NCBI RefSeq assembly: GCF_000003815.2
Contig: NC_049985.1
Location: 20,545,863 to 20,591,680, forward strand
DNA: 45,818 nt
Source: Branchiostoma floridae
Lineage: Eukaryota > Chordata > Leptocardii > Amphioxiformes > Branchiostomatidae
Direction: 5' to 3'
Shown: positions 34,286-45,409 of the stretch, in pieces
Layout: the number at the start of each line of letters is the position of its first letter
How positions within the stretch are numbered: position 1 is the stretch's first letter
The notes under the pieces: model-generated
Databases searched by the model: none
What the model saw: the letters and a program-made list of their open reading frames with translations, nothing else
Told to the model about the DNA's origin: nothing
Position numbers and translations under genes: made by a program

Positions 34286-35720
34286 CTCAACACATGCGAC
34301 ATTCACCTCAACTCGTCCTTGGCAGTGTGCCCAACCGGAGTACAAAGCACCAGTAGATAGTTCCAAATCAGCAGCTCTTAACGTTCTATATTAGAGTCCA
34401 ACTTCTTGTCAGGATTCCATAGCAGGGCGACCCGGCTCTTTCATCTTCACCCATAGTAAAATACCGTGGAAAATGAGAAAAATGCAAATATTTTGTTGCT
34501 AGAAGGGCCTAGCTGGCATTGATATACATCCTCTGCCTTTTTGACAACGGAACAACAAACTAGAGCGAATGGAAATCACCCAAAAAACTCATACCTGTGG
34601 ACAGCTGCTTGGAGACGTGTCTGTCCTATCCTGCAGAATAGTCAGAATAAAGCTAAGATCTGGCTCACAAGTTGTTCCCCAGGTCAAAAGGATATGCATG
34701 GCTTCACGAGTTTCGTCATCATGTTAAAGTTCAATACTAACTTGTTTACAGTCGAAGTAAGAAGACACTGTCAGTCTCGGGTCATGTACGATGTGCAATT
34801 TTGATGTCAGTCAGAAAGACGAAAAAAAACGTGACTACTAAACCATATGGGACACGCGGACGGAAACTCAACCATCACAATGGTCCTGCTGTTCCAGACC
34901 GGCTGCTGTTCGTATCAGGCATGCAACGACAGGAAAATACAAAAAGTCACAAATACGTCCAAAAAAGAGAGAACTTCATAAATAGGAACAAATAGTTCAT
35001 AAATACACTTTTTTTCTTTTAAGGTTGACTCAACATACGTGACATTTCCCTCAACTCTCCCATGGCAGTCTGCCCAACCGAAATACAAAGCTTGAAAGTT
35101 TCCGACAACATTTAGAAAGATACTTGACACCCTTATCTAGCACATTGTGTCCAGAATGATGAGTTTGTTTGCCGTCAGCTCTTTGTTTCCAAATCACTCA
35201 AATTAGCAGTCGACTGTTGCCACCATCTGTTCATCTTTGACGGGTATCTACAGTTTAATATGATTATGCACACTATAACTCGTTAGATGTGGTAAAAATG
35301 CAACGAACCAATTTTTGAGGGTAATAAATGTAAAAGAATTTACGTAATGCGCCATTATCAAAAGTCATAACAGAAAACAATAAGGGCGTATTAAAGATGG
35401 TAGTAGTCCCTGCAGAATACTCTGCTCGAATGGCTACTGAAGAAGAACAAAACAGAGCAAAGCCGGGTTAAATGTACTTAAAACTCTGCCTTCGGAACCG
35501 TATTTGACTCAGGGAGGCGATCAACTCGACGGAGTGGGCCCGGCTGTTGTTCATTGATGTGAGCAGAGGGACGTGACATTTACCTAAAGTTGGCCATGCC
35601 AGTGTGCATGCAGAAAGTACCAAAATACTGTAAGTTTAGACAACTGTTTTAAAGACACAGAGTGCTTTGTGTCCGGAATGTGGCGATTCTTATCTTTTCG
35701 CCAGTTGTCTGTCAACGATT
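34286..35720. repeat. three diverged copies of an unknown segment
   Basis: Segments at about 34286-34350, 35029-35092 and 35566-35615 share ACATT(T/C)CC, TGGCAGT(G/C)TGCCCAACCG and A(T/A)ACAAAGC; the second and third also share GTGTCCAGAATG / GTGTCCGGAATG farther right (35145, 35667). An old tandem duplication or a repeat family. No gene recognised between. Confidence 0.5.
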
Positions 35721-35869
35721 GTTTGTCACCTTCGCAGTACCGTGGGAACCAGGCGCACCCCCAAACTGATGCTTATGCTGACATTTGGGCCTCCTACTTG
35801 TTTGTCGTGGATCTGCAGGGTAGTTTGTTCTGTGGATGTTTTTATTGTGTCCGGCGAATAGCTTAAGAA

Positions 35870-36020
35870 TCAATGGATTGATTACAATGATATTTAGTAT
35901 GTGGGTAGGTGTTTTGACCCCGACATTTTTAAGCACTTTATGGCCTTCTGGTGGTTGAACTTGGTACTGCAGCAGGACTTCCTATTTTTCTAAATCTTTG
36001 TTTTTAGACAATCTGTGGTG
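35870..36020. repeat. fragment of the TTCGCCAAGAAGG foldback family
   Basis: ATGGATTGATTACAATGATA, GGTACTGCAG and AGGACTTCC follow the same order as at 3345-3450. 36021-36466 shows nothing recognised. Confidence 0.55.
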
Positions 36021-36847
36021 TTGGTGTATAGATTAAAAATCAGGAATGTCACTTTAAGAAAATTTAAGTTCAAACTTTGAAATTAAACTCAGCTGCAGTA
36101 TCATAACCAGCCGCTATGAGCCCATTATCGAACGCATGGGTGAACCCACCTTTTATAAAAAGACAGACTAATTGCTGGAAATATAATGCGTTTCTCCAGC
36201 TACAAACTACTGATCACACTCGGTGTTACTTAAAGTAGATGCTAGACTGGCAGTGTAGACATTTTATTAATTTATATTCTTTGACATTTTGCGTGGCGGC
36301 CAGTTGTAACAGTTGAAGCGGAATAAAGATATTTGATTGCCACAAACCGTTTGATCACTCCTCTTTGAACCAACAGCTAAAATAGCTGTGTTTGTGAAAA
36401 TCTAGAGATTACATATTTGTCGACAGCACTTTCTGGGTTTTTTTCAGTCGTGTTAACCCTATTCAGACCGGGGGGGGGGCTTTTGAGGCCTGCGCCAACT
36501 TTGATGTCCCATAATGCCAGAACGACTTACGCTAGAGCCACCAAATTTTGTGAGTTTTCCTAAAATATTGTTGGCAATACTTTTCTGAAGTTTGACAAAT
36601 TTTCCATTTTTTCGTGTTGCCATGGCAACCGTTTGTTGACAGGCAGTTTTGCCAAAAATCACTATTTTTGGTTCTAACAATGTATTTTTCACATTTATTT
36701 GCTATATTACTGCTATTTTGTTACATAAGTGAAAGCTTGTATTATTTAGCATATGTTTCATAATTATATATGCATAAATTATGCTAATTTGATGGCGTCA
36801 TCAGCCCGAAATCTAAGATGATGGACCGTATGGTCAGATCAAGAATA

Positions 36848-38075
36848 ACTAGAGTTCCAGGAAACACATACCTTCGCCAATCAAGGGTTATTATGGAGAA
36901 TACCTTTATCAATGACTTAAAGGTTTTATAGCTTCTCTAGTTATGTTCTCCGCACACACACACACTGAGCCCGCTGCAGTAGAGACGGAAGATACCGGGC
37001 GAACCATTTTCAAACTCAACCTTTGTTTCTGCGACCGCTTCTCAAGACCAAGTATCATGAAGATCCATCAATCAGATCTCCAGTTATACTGTTGACCTAC
37101 ATAAAGACTCACCTAACACTATGGCTTAAGCCTTAACCGAAAGTTTAATCTTCTTGGCGAAGGTAATGAAAAGGCCACAAACCACCAAGCTTCCACTTTT
37201 CCCTGCCACATAAGCATCACCAAAATAAGGGGGAAAACACCCCTTCACATCAAAATGGAGAAACCCCTTCCCATAGTGCACAAACAAACAACATGGCATT
37301 TGCAAAGAGAGAACTAATAAACAATGTGTTAGCAACAATAACATCTATGTTTTGCTGACACAAATATGTCATGAACTACACAAGTCGGGAGCACAGATGT
37401 AGTTAGATAATGAGCACTGACTGTCCAGAAAAGAGGTCGATTGAAGGATTTACACATTCTTCTAATTATCATGTAAATTAAGCCCCGATTTGCATACAAT
37501 ACATTTCAGGATTTTTATCATTACCTAAGGTATATACATACCAAAAATAATGCAAATCCACCAATCCCTGCTTGATTTACTCTCTTCCAAAGATAACAAC
37601 AAAATTGCCCACTGCAGTTCAAAACAAGCCGCCAGGGGCCCAAAACTTACACGACTTACTCCCTACCCAAAGACGTATCCACTAGCCAAAAATCCTCAAC
37701 CTGCCACTTCAGGATAACTTAAACGCCAACTTTGACGCTCCGCTGCAGTATCGCAACTTGTCGCCAGGACGCCCATAATCGAACTTGATCGTCGTTTTCC
37801 AAACCCCTAAATAATCACTAAATATAATGCAAAACGATCCACAGCGTCAAAAGTTATCTTGTACGCAAATACACACACACACACTCGCCCCGCTGCAGTC
37901 CCGACAGAAAGTGCCAGAAGTACCATTTTCGTACAAAACCTTGGTATACACAAATGCAACCCAAATACCAAATATCGTGACATTCCATCCACAGCTGCTC
38001 GAGTTATATGAGATTGACCTACATAGTGGGACACCCAAAAATTTTCTAACCAAAATATAACCTTCTTGGCGAAGG
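36848..38075 (-). mobile_element. TTCGCCAAGAAGG-family copies, inverted, nested
   Basis: Starts AACTAGAGTTCCAGG ... CATACCTTCGCCAA (the reverse of the right end at 4149-4177). Two left-end copies follow: CTTCTTGGCGAAGGTAATG at about 37150 and AACCTTCTTGGCGAAGGTAA at about 38060, each preceded by a short (CA)n. So at least two partial copies. Confidence 0.65.
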
Positions 38076-38247
38076 TAACAAGCTAATTATCCCTTAAAAT
38101 TTGTAACTACCTGGTATTTTTTCATCAAAAAACATCTAAACGAATAAATTTAGTGTATTTCCATAGCCCTTTGTGATTATTTGTTGTAAAAAGTATTTTT
38201 AAAAATTCAAGGTGGTGGATATAATATGGCGGAGCCCAACTCGTATC

Positions 38248-38305
38248 TTAGATGTGCATGACGTCATTTTATGACGTCATTTTATGACGTCATTTTGACG
38301 TCATT
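38248..38305. repeat. array of TGACGTCA sites
   Basis: Three perfect TGACGTCA palindromes with TTTTA spacers, then TTTTGACGTCATTGATG, and more TGACGTCA/ACGTCA copies near 38440-38490. TGACGTCA is the full CRE (CREB/ATF) site. It lies inside the foldback arm and may be no more than a simple repeat. Confidence 0.6.
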
Positions 38306-38654
38306 GATGTTGCTATTGGCAACGCAAGTCGTAATAAACATTACTATTCTGTTATATGCACTTGTTATAAAATTTTGTGTAGCATAACTTAAAGTTTTCT
38401 GAGAATACCCTTTTTCATGGGTTCGGCCAATATAATCAAATTGATGACGTCATAATTACGTCATCTTACGTCAGCGTAACGTCAAACGTTAAATACGGCA
38501 CGTCGTGTTAGAGTTATAGGACTTAGAAGTGGAGGGCCTCAAAAGCCCCCCCCCCCCTGGCGTGACAAGGATTGGGTATCCTTATATACAAGTCGAGGAA
38601 CATTTGTTCGCAAAGTGGCCACTGGACATAGGATGGTATCTCATATTGCTGTAG

Positions 38655-38754
38655 NNNNNNNNNNNNNNNNNNNNNNNNNNNNNNNNNNNNNNNNNNNNNN
38701 NNNNNNNNNNNNNNNNNNNNNNNNNNNNNNNNNNNNNNNNNNNNNNNNNNNNNN
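38655..38754. other. assembly gap, 100 n
   Basis: Placeholder-length run of n in intergenic DNA. Confidence 0.95.
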
Positions 38755-38863
38755 AGTGCTTTAAAAAAGCTGTACCTTGCCGGTAGTAGGATTTCGTCAG
38801 AAAAAGTACCTCGGCGCTTCACCAGTGTTCATCAGTTAACATGAGGATCACATCAAAACAAGA

Positions 38864-39110
38864 CCACAAGATCACATTTCCTAACCATCCCATCCAATCC
38901 TGTTATACAACTCACTAATCCTTCATGCTTGTGGCTCTTGCCGTCCTGCCGTTTCCGACAAGAGCACAAGATCACATTTCCTAACCATCCCATCCAATCC
39001 CGTCATACAACACACTAATCCTTCATGCTTGTGGCTCCTGCCGTTTCCGACAAGAGCACAAGATCACATCTCCTAGCCTTGTTCATCACGTCACCATACA
39101 ACACACTAAT
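38864..39110. repeat. tandem repeat of about 95-103 bp, 2.5 copies
   Basis: Units begin CACAAGATCACATTTCCTAA near 38864 and 38966, with a third partial unit near 39057. Shared CATCCCATCCAATCC and CTTCATGCTTGTGGCTC. Confidence 0.85.
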
Positions 39111-40640
39111 CCGTCAGATCCAAAATGGCACCACCCTTCCCGTCATACACCACAAAACAAAATGGCGGCGCCCATTAATGCCAGCAAAAACAGAACAGGT
39201 TTTGCTACCGCAAACCTGTAATAATCAGAGACACAACCACAGAGTTCCACATGTCGCCCCCCTCCCACCCCAATTCTTGTACGGGAAAGCTTTAGTGACT
39301 TCTCCAGCTGCCAATCCAGTCTCAAATCTATTTTTCACACAATACAAACTCTATCAAGGACATTCATAGTCACAAATGTCTTTAAAATGGACTTACCTGG
39401 TTACTAGCCCCGAAGTTTGCGGGTATTTTTTTGTTTCATGTTGTTACAGTGTAAGAGCGACACCTAGCAACTGTAGTATGAAATGCAGCAAAAATGTGTA
39501 GGGAAATTTACCTCATTAACATAATCTATGTCAGATAAATTATTGGCACAATAAACCGGTATTGTAAAACTTTTTGACCCACAATGAGTATGCATTATTC
39601 TTTATTACAAAATAAATTTCTTCTGATGCAATTTTTGATATATCTTTATGATAAACATGGGTTAAAGCGTAGATTTATTTACGCTGGACCACATACGTCT
39701 AAAATACAGTTTTAATACTGGCCTGCAATGTACCCTTGTCTAACTAAGCCATAAAATTGGGCAAAGAGAAAAAGGCCTTTTGAAGGGCCTTTGGAAGGGC
39801 TGGGTTAACATTGAACCATTGATTGAACCATTGAACCATGTAAAGATCGGGCCTCATTTTAGAAGTTGATTGGTAAAAATCACAAAATGCAGTTTCAGAA
39901 TGATATAAGTACACGAGTCTGATACATAACTCCATCCATAGTATTAATATTAACGTAATTACATGTTGATAAGACAGTTGAAGTTGTTTCGGACAAGAAG
40001 GGTTGGGTCCTTGTATTCCCATTATTGCATATACTTGAGTCTCGACATAAGATGTATTTCATTGTATTCACCTGTCCTCAACTAACCTATATATCTCCAA
40101 TACGAATCCTCTACCATGAATTGACCACAAAGAAGTATGAAATGTCTTTATTAGTTATGTATATAAGGTATTCATTAGAATATCGCACATTTTGTTATAT
40201 GCACCTAGCATATGGGTATCTTCACCTCCAATACGACTGTTTTTCTAGTATTTAGAAACTCTATCTGGTGTTTTACCCGTGTTTCTTAAGACTGGTACTC
40301 GCAACAGGTATATGAACTCGCGCGTAGTTAGTGTTTATAATGAGAAACTATTATTCACTTGTGTTTTTGTTAGTGCTTTGGAAATGTTTCCTGCACAAGA
40401 TAGAAAATACTGTGACAAATTAAAAACATGTAGCTGACTTATTCCGTTCCGTAGATGGTGTTGATTTATACTTTCGCGATAGCTCTGTCTTTTTCCTAAA
40501 AAAAATGTCTTTTTCATTTCAATGGCTTGTTTGCATTGAACCATATAGTATCGGCTTTCAAGGTGTAACATCTTCAGGTAATAAGGTGCCATATAGGTAC
40601 CAGGTAACAGCATATACGTTACTCCCCAGGTGCAGTATAG
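39111..40640. other. intergenic DNA, no gene seen
   Basis: AT-rich, with short ORFs only; no domain or repeat recognised. Confidence 0.55.
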
Positions 40641-40829
40641 TGTTACCCGCCCGACCGCGAGGGCCGGGCGCTAGACGGGGACTACAGACGACGTCAGAGC
40701 CCAGACTTCGGGAGACCAAACTTTTAATGTCAAACAAGATGGATTCACTTCACAGAACTGCCCCACACGCATGCGTGTAAACTGGGATAATCCATTACTT
40801 GAGCTAGTGGGGGGTTTCACCATGCTACA
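40641..40829 (-). repeat. LTR (3' LTR in minus orientation)
   Basis: 189 bases, TGTTACCCGCC ... ATGCTACA on the plus strand; identical to the other LTR base for base as far as I can compare. Confidence 0.9.
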
Positions 40830-41168
40830 CACTCCCCCTCTCACTAAAATGTCGTCCCGACATTGCCAATAACATTAACAGTAAAAACAGAACTACAATA
40901 TGTATGTCACTTATTAACAGTTGCCTTTGCCAATATCTAATGTCGATCATAAGGATAACTCTACTTGTACAAAGCATGTCAACCTAACAGTTCTTGCAAA
41001 ATTGTATAACTATGGAGCTGAGTTGCAGCTTATGTCCATCTGACACCTGTATCCCCGTAAGTTTTCAGTGAACTTCATTCAAACTTCTCTAGATGACATC
41101 CATTTTCTGGAAGTGACTTCAAACATGGCAGTCTTGAGTTTGGTTCCGTGACATCCTCAAACTCGGTA

Positions 41169-41450
41169 TCTTGGACTTCTTACCGGACATCCTCAACTCT
41201 GTTGTCTTGGGTTGGTTCCACTACACCCTCAAACTTTGTATTCTTGGATTTCTTACCGGCCATCCTCAACTCTGTTGTCTTGGGTTGGTTCCACTACACC
41301 CTCAAACTTTGTATTCTTGGATTTCTTACCGGCCATCCTCAACTCTGTTGTCTTGGGTTGGTTCCACTACACCCTCAAACTTTGTGTTCTTGGATTTACA
41401 TCCGGCCATCCTCAACTTTTGTTTTCTTGGACTGTCCTTAACCCTCAACC
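41169..41450. repeat. 73-bp tandem repeat inside the LTR element
   Basis: Copies of GTTGTCTTGGGTTGGTTCCA start at 41201, 41274 and 41347, exactly 73 bases apart, with partial units on both sides. All three plus-strand frames stay open across it because 73 is not a multiple of 3 and the unit has no stop in any frame. Confidence 0.9.
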
Positions 41451-42368
41451 TAAGCATTCCTGAATTCTAATGTCTACCTGAATTCCTCAACCATATTTTA
41501 TTGTAGCGCTGGATCCAGAGTCCAAAGTGCTAACCTTTCTGAGCCTCCATGCCCATTGCTTGGATCATAGCTCTGGTACCAGACTTCTTCAGCATAGACA
41601 ATAACTAGACAACTCTGTATGAATGCTAATTGTTAATCTACATACTAAACGTACCCTATGAATTCAATCTATAACTTAACAAAATGTTAAACATGCGAAA
41701 GTTCTGCTTGCTCATGCCTGATGTCGGCTACTGAACGGTCCCGACCGCATCAGTTCTTCCTCTGTTTTTGCCACAGTCTCGTGTGCTTGCCAGCCTGTGC
41801 TTGTCATCTTAAGCTTCTTTCCATTGTGGGGACACAATTTGATTGACGTTCTTGATCTCCCCAGTGCCCTCCTGGTCTCCTCCATCACTTGAGTGGTGGA
41901 TCTTGTTTACTAGGGTTACCTCAGTGGGTTGACCTCTGGCAATGCTGGTGAGTGACGCAACTCTTCTGCCGGGCTGATCGGTAACTTGACACCAACCACA
42001 TGTGCCGTTTTCCTGGTTTTCCCGCTGAAGCTGGTACAGCCTACAGGCCACACTGACGAGTGAAAGTCTGCTACTTTCCCCTCTCTGTATGTCTTCTCAC
42101 AACGATGCTATACTGCGTTGGCACGGGTTACTTCCAATTTCTTCTTGTAGGTACGGTAGCCCTCCCCCTTACTTCCGTCGTCTTATGGGCGCCGCCATCT
42201 TTGTTGTGAAACCGGAGAACTAACCTCTGACCTCTCGTCCCACGTTCCGTCGCGTCACGTGACCGTTTCGGCGGGAACTTCCGTCAGACGACCTTTCTCT
42301 CTTGCCGCTTCTCTCAAACTTCACGGGCTGTTACCGCGCCATCCGCTCCGTTTTTCCTGGAACTTTTG

Positions 42369-42386
42369 ATCTCGGTAGAACCTCCA
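42369..42386 (-). promoter_or_regulatory. primer-binding site, tRNA-Gln type
   Basis: Minus strand TGGAGGTTCTACCGAGAT, 3 bases from the LTR. From memory of metazoan tRNA-Gln 3' ends (AATCTCGGTGGAACCT-CCA) it matches 17 of 18 positions. Confidence 0.65.
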
Positions 42387-42389
42387 AAT

Positions 42390-42578
42390 TGTTACCCGCC
42401 CGACCGCGAGGGCCGGGCGCTAGACGGGGACTACAGACGACGTCAGAGCCCAGACTTCGGGAGACCAAACTTTTAATGTCAAACAAGATGGATTCACTTC
42501 ACAGAACTGCCCCACACGCATGCGTGTAAACTGGGATAATCCATTACTTGAGCTAGTGGGGGGTTTCACCATGCTACA
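42390..42578 (-). repeat. LTR (5' LTR in minus orientation)
   Basis: 189 bases, identical to 40641-40829. Followed by the ATAG target repeat. Confidence 0.9.
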
Positions 42579-42679
42579 ATAGTACCAGGTAGCGAGCCTA
42601 ATATGTAGTAGCCAGTTGTTCTTGAGAACCCTCCGAGAAGCAATGTTCTTAAGGCGGACGAAAACACTGGTGGGTATTG

Positions 42680-42755
42680 GAGGGGGGGGGGGGGGGCGAA
42701 ATCGCTAAAGGGGGGCGAAAAACTAATGGGGGTGGGGTGGGGGGGTGGGGCGAGA
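42680..42755 (+). repeat. G-run cluster
   Basis: Several runs of 4 to 14 G, e.g. GGGGGTGGGGTGGGGGGGTG, separated by short spacers including GGCGAAATCGCT / GGCGAGATCGCT. Could form G-quadruplexes; otherwise low complexity. Confidence 0.7.
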
Positions 42756-43437
42756 TCGCTGTCACACCGGGACGGAGGTGAACAGAGCAGTGACGGCTAA
42801 AGAACGTAATTCCACGTCTGCCTCTACCGGTTTATCCTTAAGAAGTTCGGCAAAGTGTTGAGAATTTTTGACGTGACGAGTTACCTACTAACGGAGAGAG
42901 AATATCCGCCAAAAATTTCGCACTCTGGTAGGTGATAGAGCCCACCAACCTTCCCTCAACCGAGACGGGGGGCGATACCGACTGTCAAGCACATTTGACC
43001 CTTTGCTGACGTCACACTTCCTTTCCGGATGTGTGGCTTAGGTATTATGTCACTTCAACTTGACAAGGATCAGAGGAATGATCGAAAGCTTGTTGGTAAG
43101 CGCTTTACATTGTGTACGGATATAAAGTCTTAAAATTTTAACAAAATATAATTATTCTATATCATAGGCTCTCCCTATAGTATTGTGTGCAAGTAAAAAG
43201 CTCATCTTCAAAAGAACACCTAGTATCTAACCCAAGCTCTAATTGGCTACAAATTGCTCGTGTTATTCAATAACAGCTAATATCTCACCTAATTTCTGAA
43301 TGGCTGCTGACAAAAGAAAGACAAAGAACACTCCAGGAAAAGCAATATGTTTTTTTATGAGCTGATAAAATCTATTTGGATTTTCTATACTGGGAAAAAC
43401 ATAATGATGGTAAAATCAAGAGACTACATGTACTTAC
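42756..43437. other. intergenic or intronic DNA, no gene seen
   Basis: No feature recognised between the G-rich tract and the minus-strand exon at 43438. Confidence 0.5.
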
Positions 43438-43597
43438 AAGAAAGCCATTCCATATTGGTGCACTCATGTAGTGGAAGGTGGTGTATGCACCCATGGAGCC
43501 AAATGCAACATCTGCAGCTATACCCAGGATGATGTTGAGAGATCCCATCACCACAAGGGTCCATCCCATTCCTTGCAGGTACTTCCCGTTGTACTTC
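43438..43597 (-). CDS. single exon of a four-helix (CD20/MS4A-like) membrane protein
   Basis: Minus strand: acceptor-like CAACCAG at the high-coordinate end and donor GTAAGT at the low end bound an open stretch. The peptide has KYLQGMGWTLVVMGSLNIIL, GIAADVAFGS and APIWNGFL. A helix with G-x-x-x-x-x-x-GSLNIILGIA followed by a PIW-x-G-x-x segment recalls MS4A/CD20-like and related tetra-spanning proteins, in which helix 1-2 is followed by FWGG. No other exon of the gene is visible: upstream sequence on that strand is the duplicated LINE region. Partial gene or remnant. Confidence 0.45.
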
Positions 43598-43627
43598 CTG
43601 GTTGGTTGTAATTCATTCCTCTGGTTT

Positions 43628-43789
43628 AAAGTGTGTTCTAAAATAAAAACCTTGTTTGGTATGGAAAACTACCTCTTATCTACTCACAAAAAAATTTTTG
43701 TGAATAGCATTACTAAACTGAGAATAAGTGCACACTGCCTCGAAATCGAAAAAGGTCGCCACTATAATATACCAACAGATCAGAGATTA
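43628..43789 (+). pseudogene. LINE ORF2 C-terminal fragment, copy B, part 1
   Basis: Same peptide as 5270-5432 with small differences (for example LEIEKGRH for LETEKGRH). Cut by the mariner derivative right before the zinc knuckle. Confidence 0.8.
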
Positions 43790-44367
43790 CGAGGGGCGTG
43801 CAATTAGTAATGGTCCTGACCCATTTCCCATAGCAGGAGATTAATGAAACTTGGCACAGTTATTAGTCTTTCTCTTCATAGGAATCACCCAGAGTTATGC
43901 ATTTCTCCCATCGTTTGATGCAGCTCTGGACACCGATTTTGTAGGACACCCCAGGTTGGTCCTCCAACTGATGCCTCATCAATGGCACAAGAGGGACGAC
44001 CAGGTCTGGGAGCTGTTTCCACAGACTTCCAGCCACGTTTGAATTCAGGATGCCAGCGTTTTACAAGGTCATATGATGGGGCATCATCACCATAAGTTTC
44101 ATTTATTTCATCAAAAGTCTTCTTTGGTGTGCGTCCTTTCAAATACAAAAACCGGATCACTGCGCGACACTCAACTGGTTCCATTTCACACCTGGTCCAT
44201 TTCGCACCTGACTAAGTTCAAACACCAGTAAATCAGAAACCACAATTAGTTCAGAGCTGTCTTTTGCAACATAACCCATAGAGATATGAATTATTACACA
44301 TACAAAATTTCATTTAGATCAGACAACTGGAAGTGGGTCAGGACCATTACTTATTGCACGCCCCTCG
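43790..44367 (-). mobile_element. mariner deletion derivative, 578 bp
   Basis: Terminal inverted repeats of about 34 bases with one mismatch (CGAGGGGCGTGCAAT(T/A)AGTA...). TA on each side (43788-43789, 44368-44369); copy A shows the empty site with a single TA. Inside, minus strand, an ORF from 44184 has a mariner N-terminal helix-turn-helix: VECRAVIRFLYLKGRTPKK, ETYGDDAPSYDLVKRW and PRPGRPSCAIDEASV. In another frame farther on lies the standard mariner C-terminus IKRWEKCITLGDSYEEKD and stop. The catalytic domain between has been deleted, so it depends on transposase from elsewhere. Confidence 0.9.
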
Positions 44368-44369
44368 TA

Positions 44370-44627
44370 TGTCATTCATGTCAAGATGACACTAGCATTG
44401 AAGATGAGTATCATTTCATTATGACTTGTCCAACATACAATGAAGAAAGACAAAGGTTAATGCAATCAATCACATGTAAGTCAAATAACGTTATATCTTT
44501 ACCACATACAAATGGTGACACCTTCAATATACTCTTATCATGTCATGATTCCATACATGTATCTATCCACCTAGGTCAATACATTTATAACGCCACGCAA
44601 AAAAGAAACTGTACCATTCCTAAATAA
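44370..44627 (+). pseudogene. LINE ORF2 C-terminal fragment, copy B, part 2
   Basis: Resumes at CHSCQDDTSIEDEYHFIM (copy A has CPSCQDD) and runs to the same stop as copy A. Tail and microsatellite follow to about 44857. Confidence 0.8.
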
Positions 44628-45008
44628 CTTTTGACAGATATTATGTCGCTAGTAGCATAGAAATATTCAATCTGATGTATGTTATAGTTCCCTTTATTAG
44701 CTACCGTAGATTCCAATAGTATTGTAGTAACTGAAATTGTTGCAATACAACGTATATGTGTAGTATTAGACTGTAATTTTTGTTGTATATACATTGCCAT
44801 ACATTGTCACTAATGCAATTGTTACGCAATAAACCATCTATCTATCTATCTATCTGTCATCCCGGGACCCGACAACAAAAAGACGCCGTTTCCAACCCGT
44901 GAGCACGCCGGGAGGTACCCCTACGGTACCCGGCCGTCCACTGGGACAAATGTGTGGCTTCGGAGCCCGGCCGGGCCTACAGTCCTGACCGGCACCGGCG
45001 TACAGTAA

Positions 45009-45409
45009 TTGTGACCGAAGCATAAGCAGTCCTTATTCTTCAGTGTTATCCGGGGTAATTTTTGAGATGACGTCTACCTTCGCGTGTCTCGTAAGCTAGG
45101 CCACTGACCCTGGGGCGAGTACATTACATAGGTGTGGCCCGACATGATTTTCACTAGGTGGAGCATCGCCACTTTCAGCTCGACAGACTTGCCAAACAAC
45201 CTTGGTGAACCATTTCTCCCAACTCTCCTATATGGATTACCTCGCACAACTTCGCTGGAATAAATTCCGTGTGCCGTTGGGATAAAATTACGGAGAGTCT
45301 ATCGTAGGAGTTGGGTGTTCTTGAGGGACAACTTAGTGAAGCCCCGAAGCAGTCTGAGAGGGTGTTCACCCAGCTTGCGGGCACAACAGACTGAGATCTA
45401 CTCACCGCC
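45009..45409 (+). promoter_or_regulatory. presumed promoter / 5' UTR of gene copy B
   Basis: Intact equivalent of the region hidden in copy A. No canonical TATA box assigned. It ends in CTCACCGCC directly before ATGATG, an acceptable start context. Confidence 0.35.

Larger units (their letters stand above)
36467..38562. mobile_element. 2.1-kb foldback element with nested repeats
   Basis: Left end GGGGGGGGGCTTTTGAGGCC (36470s), right end GGCCTCAAAAGCCCCCCCCC (38530s), inverted complements; both arms also hold an X-box-like palindrome (GTTGCCATGGCAAC at 36616-36629; GTTGCTATTGGCAAC near 38308). The arms are diverged past the first 22 bases. The interior (36848-38075) is occupied by minus-orientation copies of the TTCGCCAAGAAGG family. 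Confidence 0.6.
40641..42578 (-). mobile_element. non-autonomous LTR retrotransposon, recent
   Basis: Two identical 189-bp LTRs (40641-40829, 42390-42578) enclose 1560 bp with no polymerase or integrase. Direct 4-bp target repeat ATAG at 40637-40640 and 42579-42582. Polarity is minus: next to the right LTR a primer-binding site TGGAGGTTCTACCGAGAT is read on the minus strand, and next to the left LTR the minus strand has the purine tract AGTGAGAGGGGGAGTG. The only internal ORF of any length (42051-41809, minus, 80 residues) has no match I can name. Identical LTRs imply a young insertion. Confidence 0.85.

Noticed and set aside
41148-41470. Three overlapping plus-strand ORFs
   Set aside because: Same 73-bp repeat read in three frames; the LTR element has minus polarity.
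43851-44042. Plus-strand ORF with an N-terminal hydrophobic stretch
   Set aside because: Antisense to the mariner transposase remnant.
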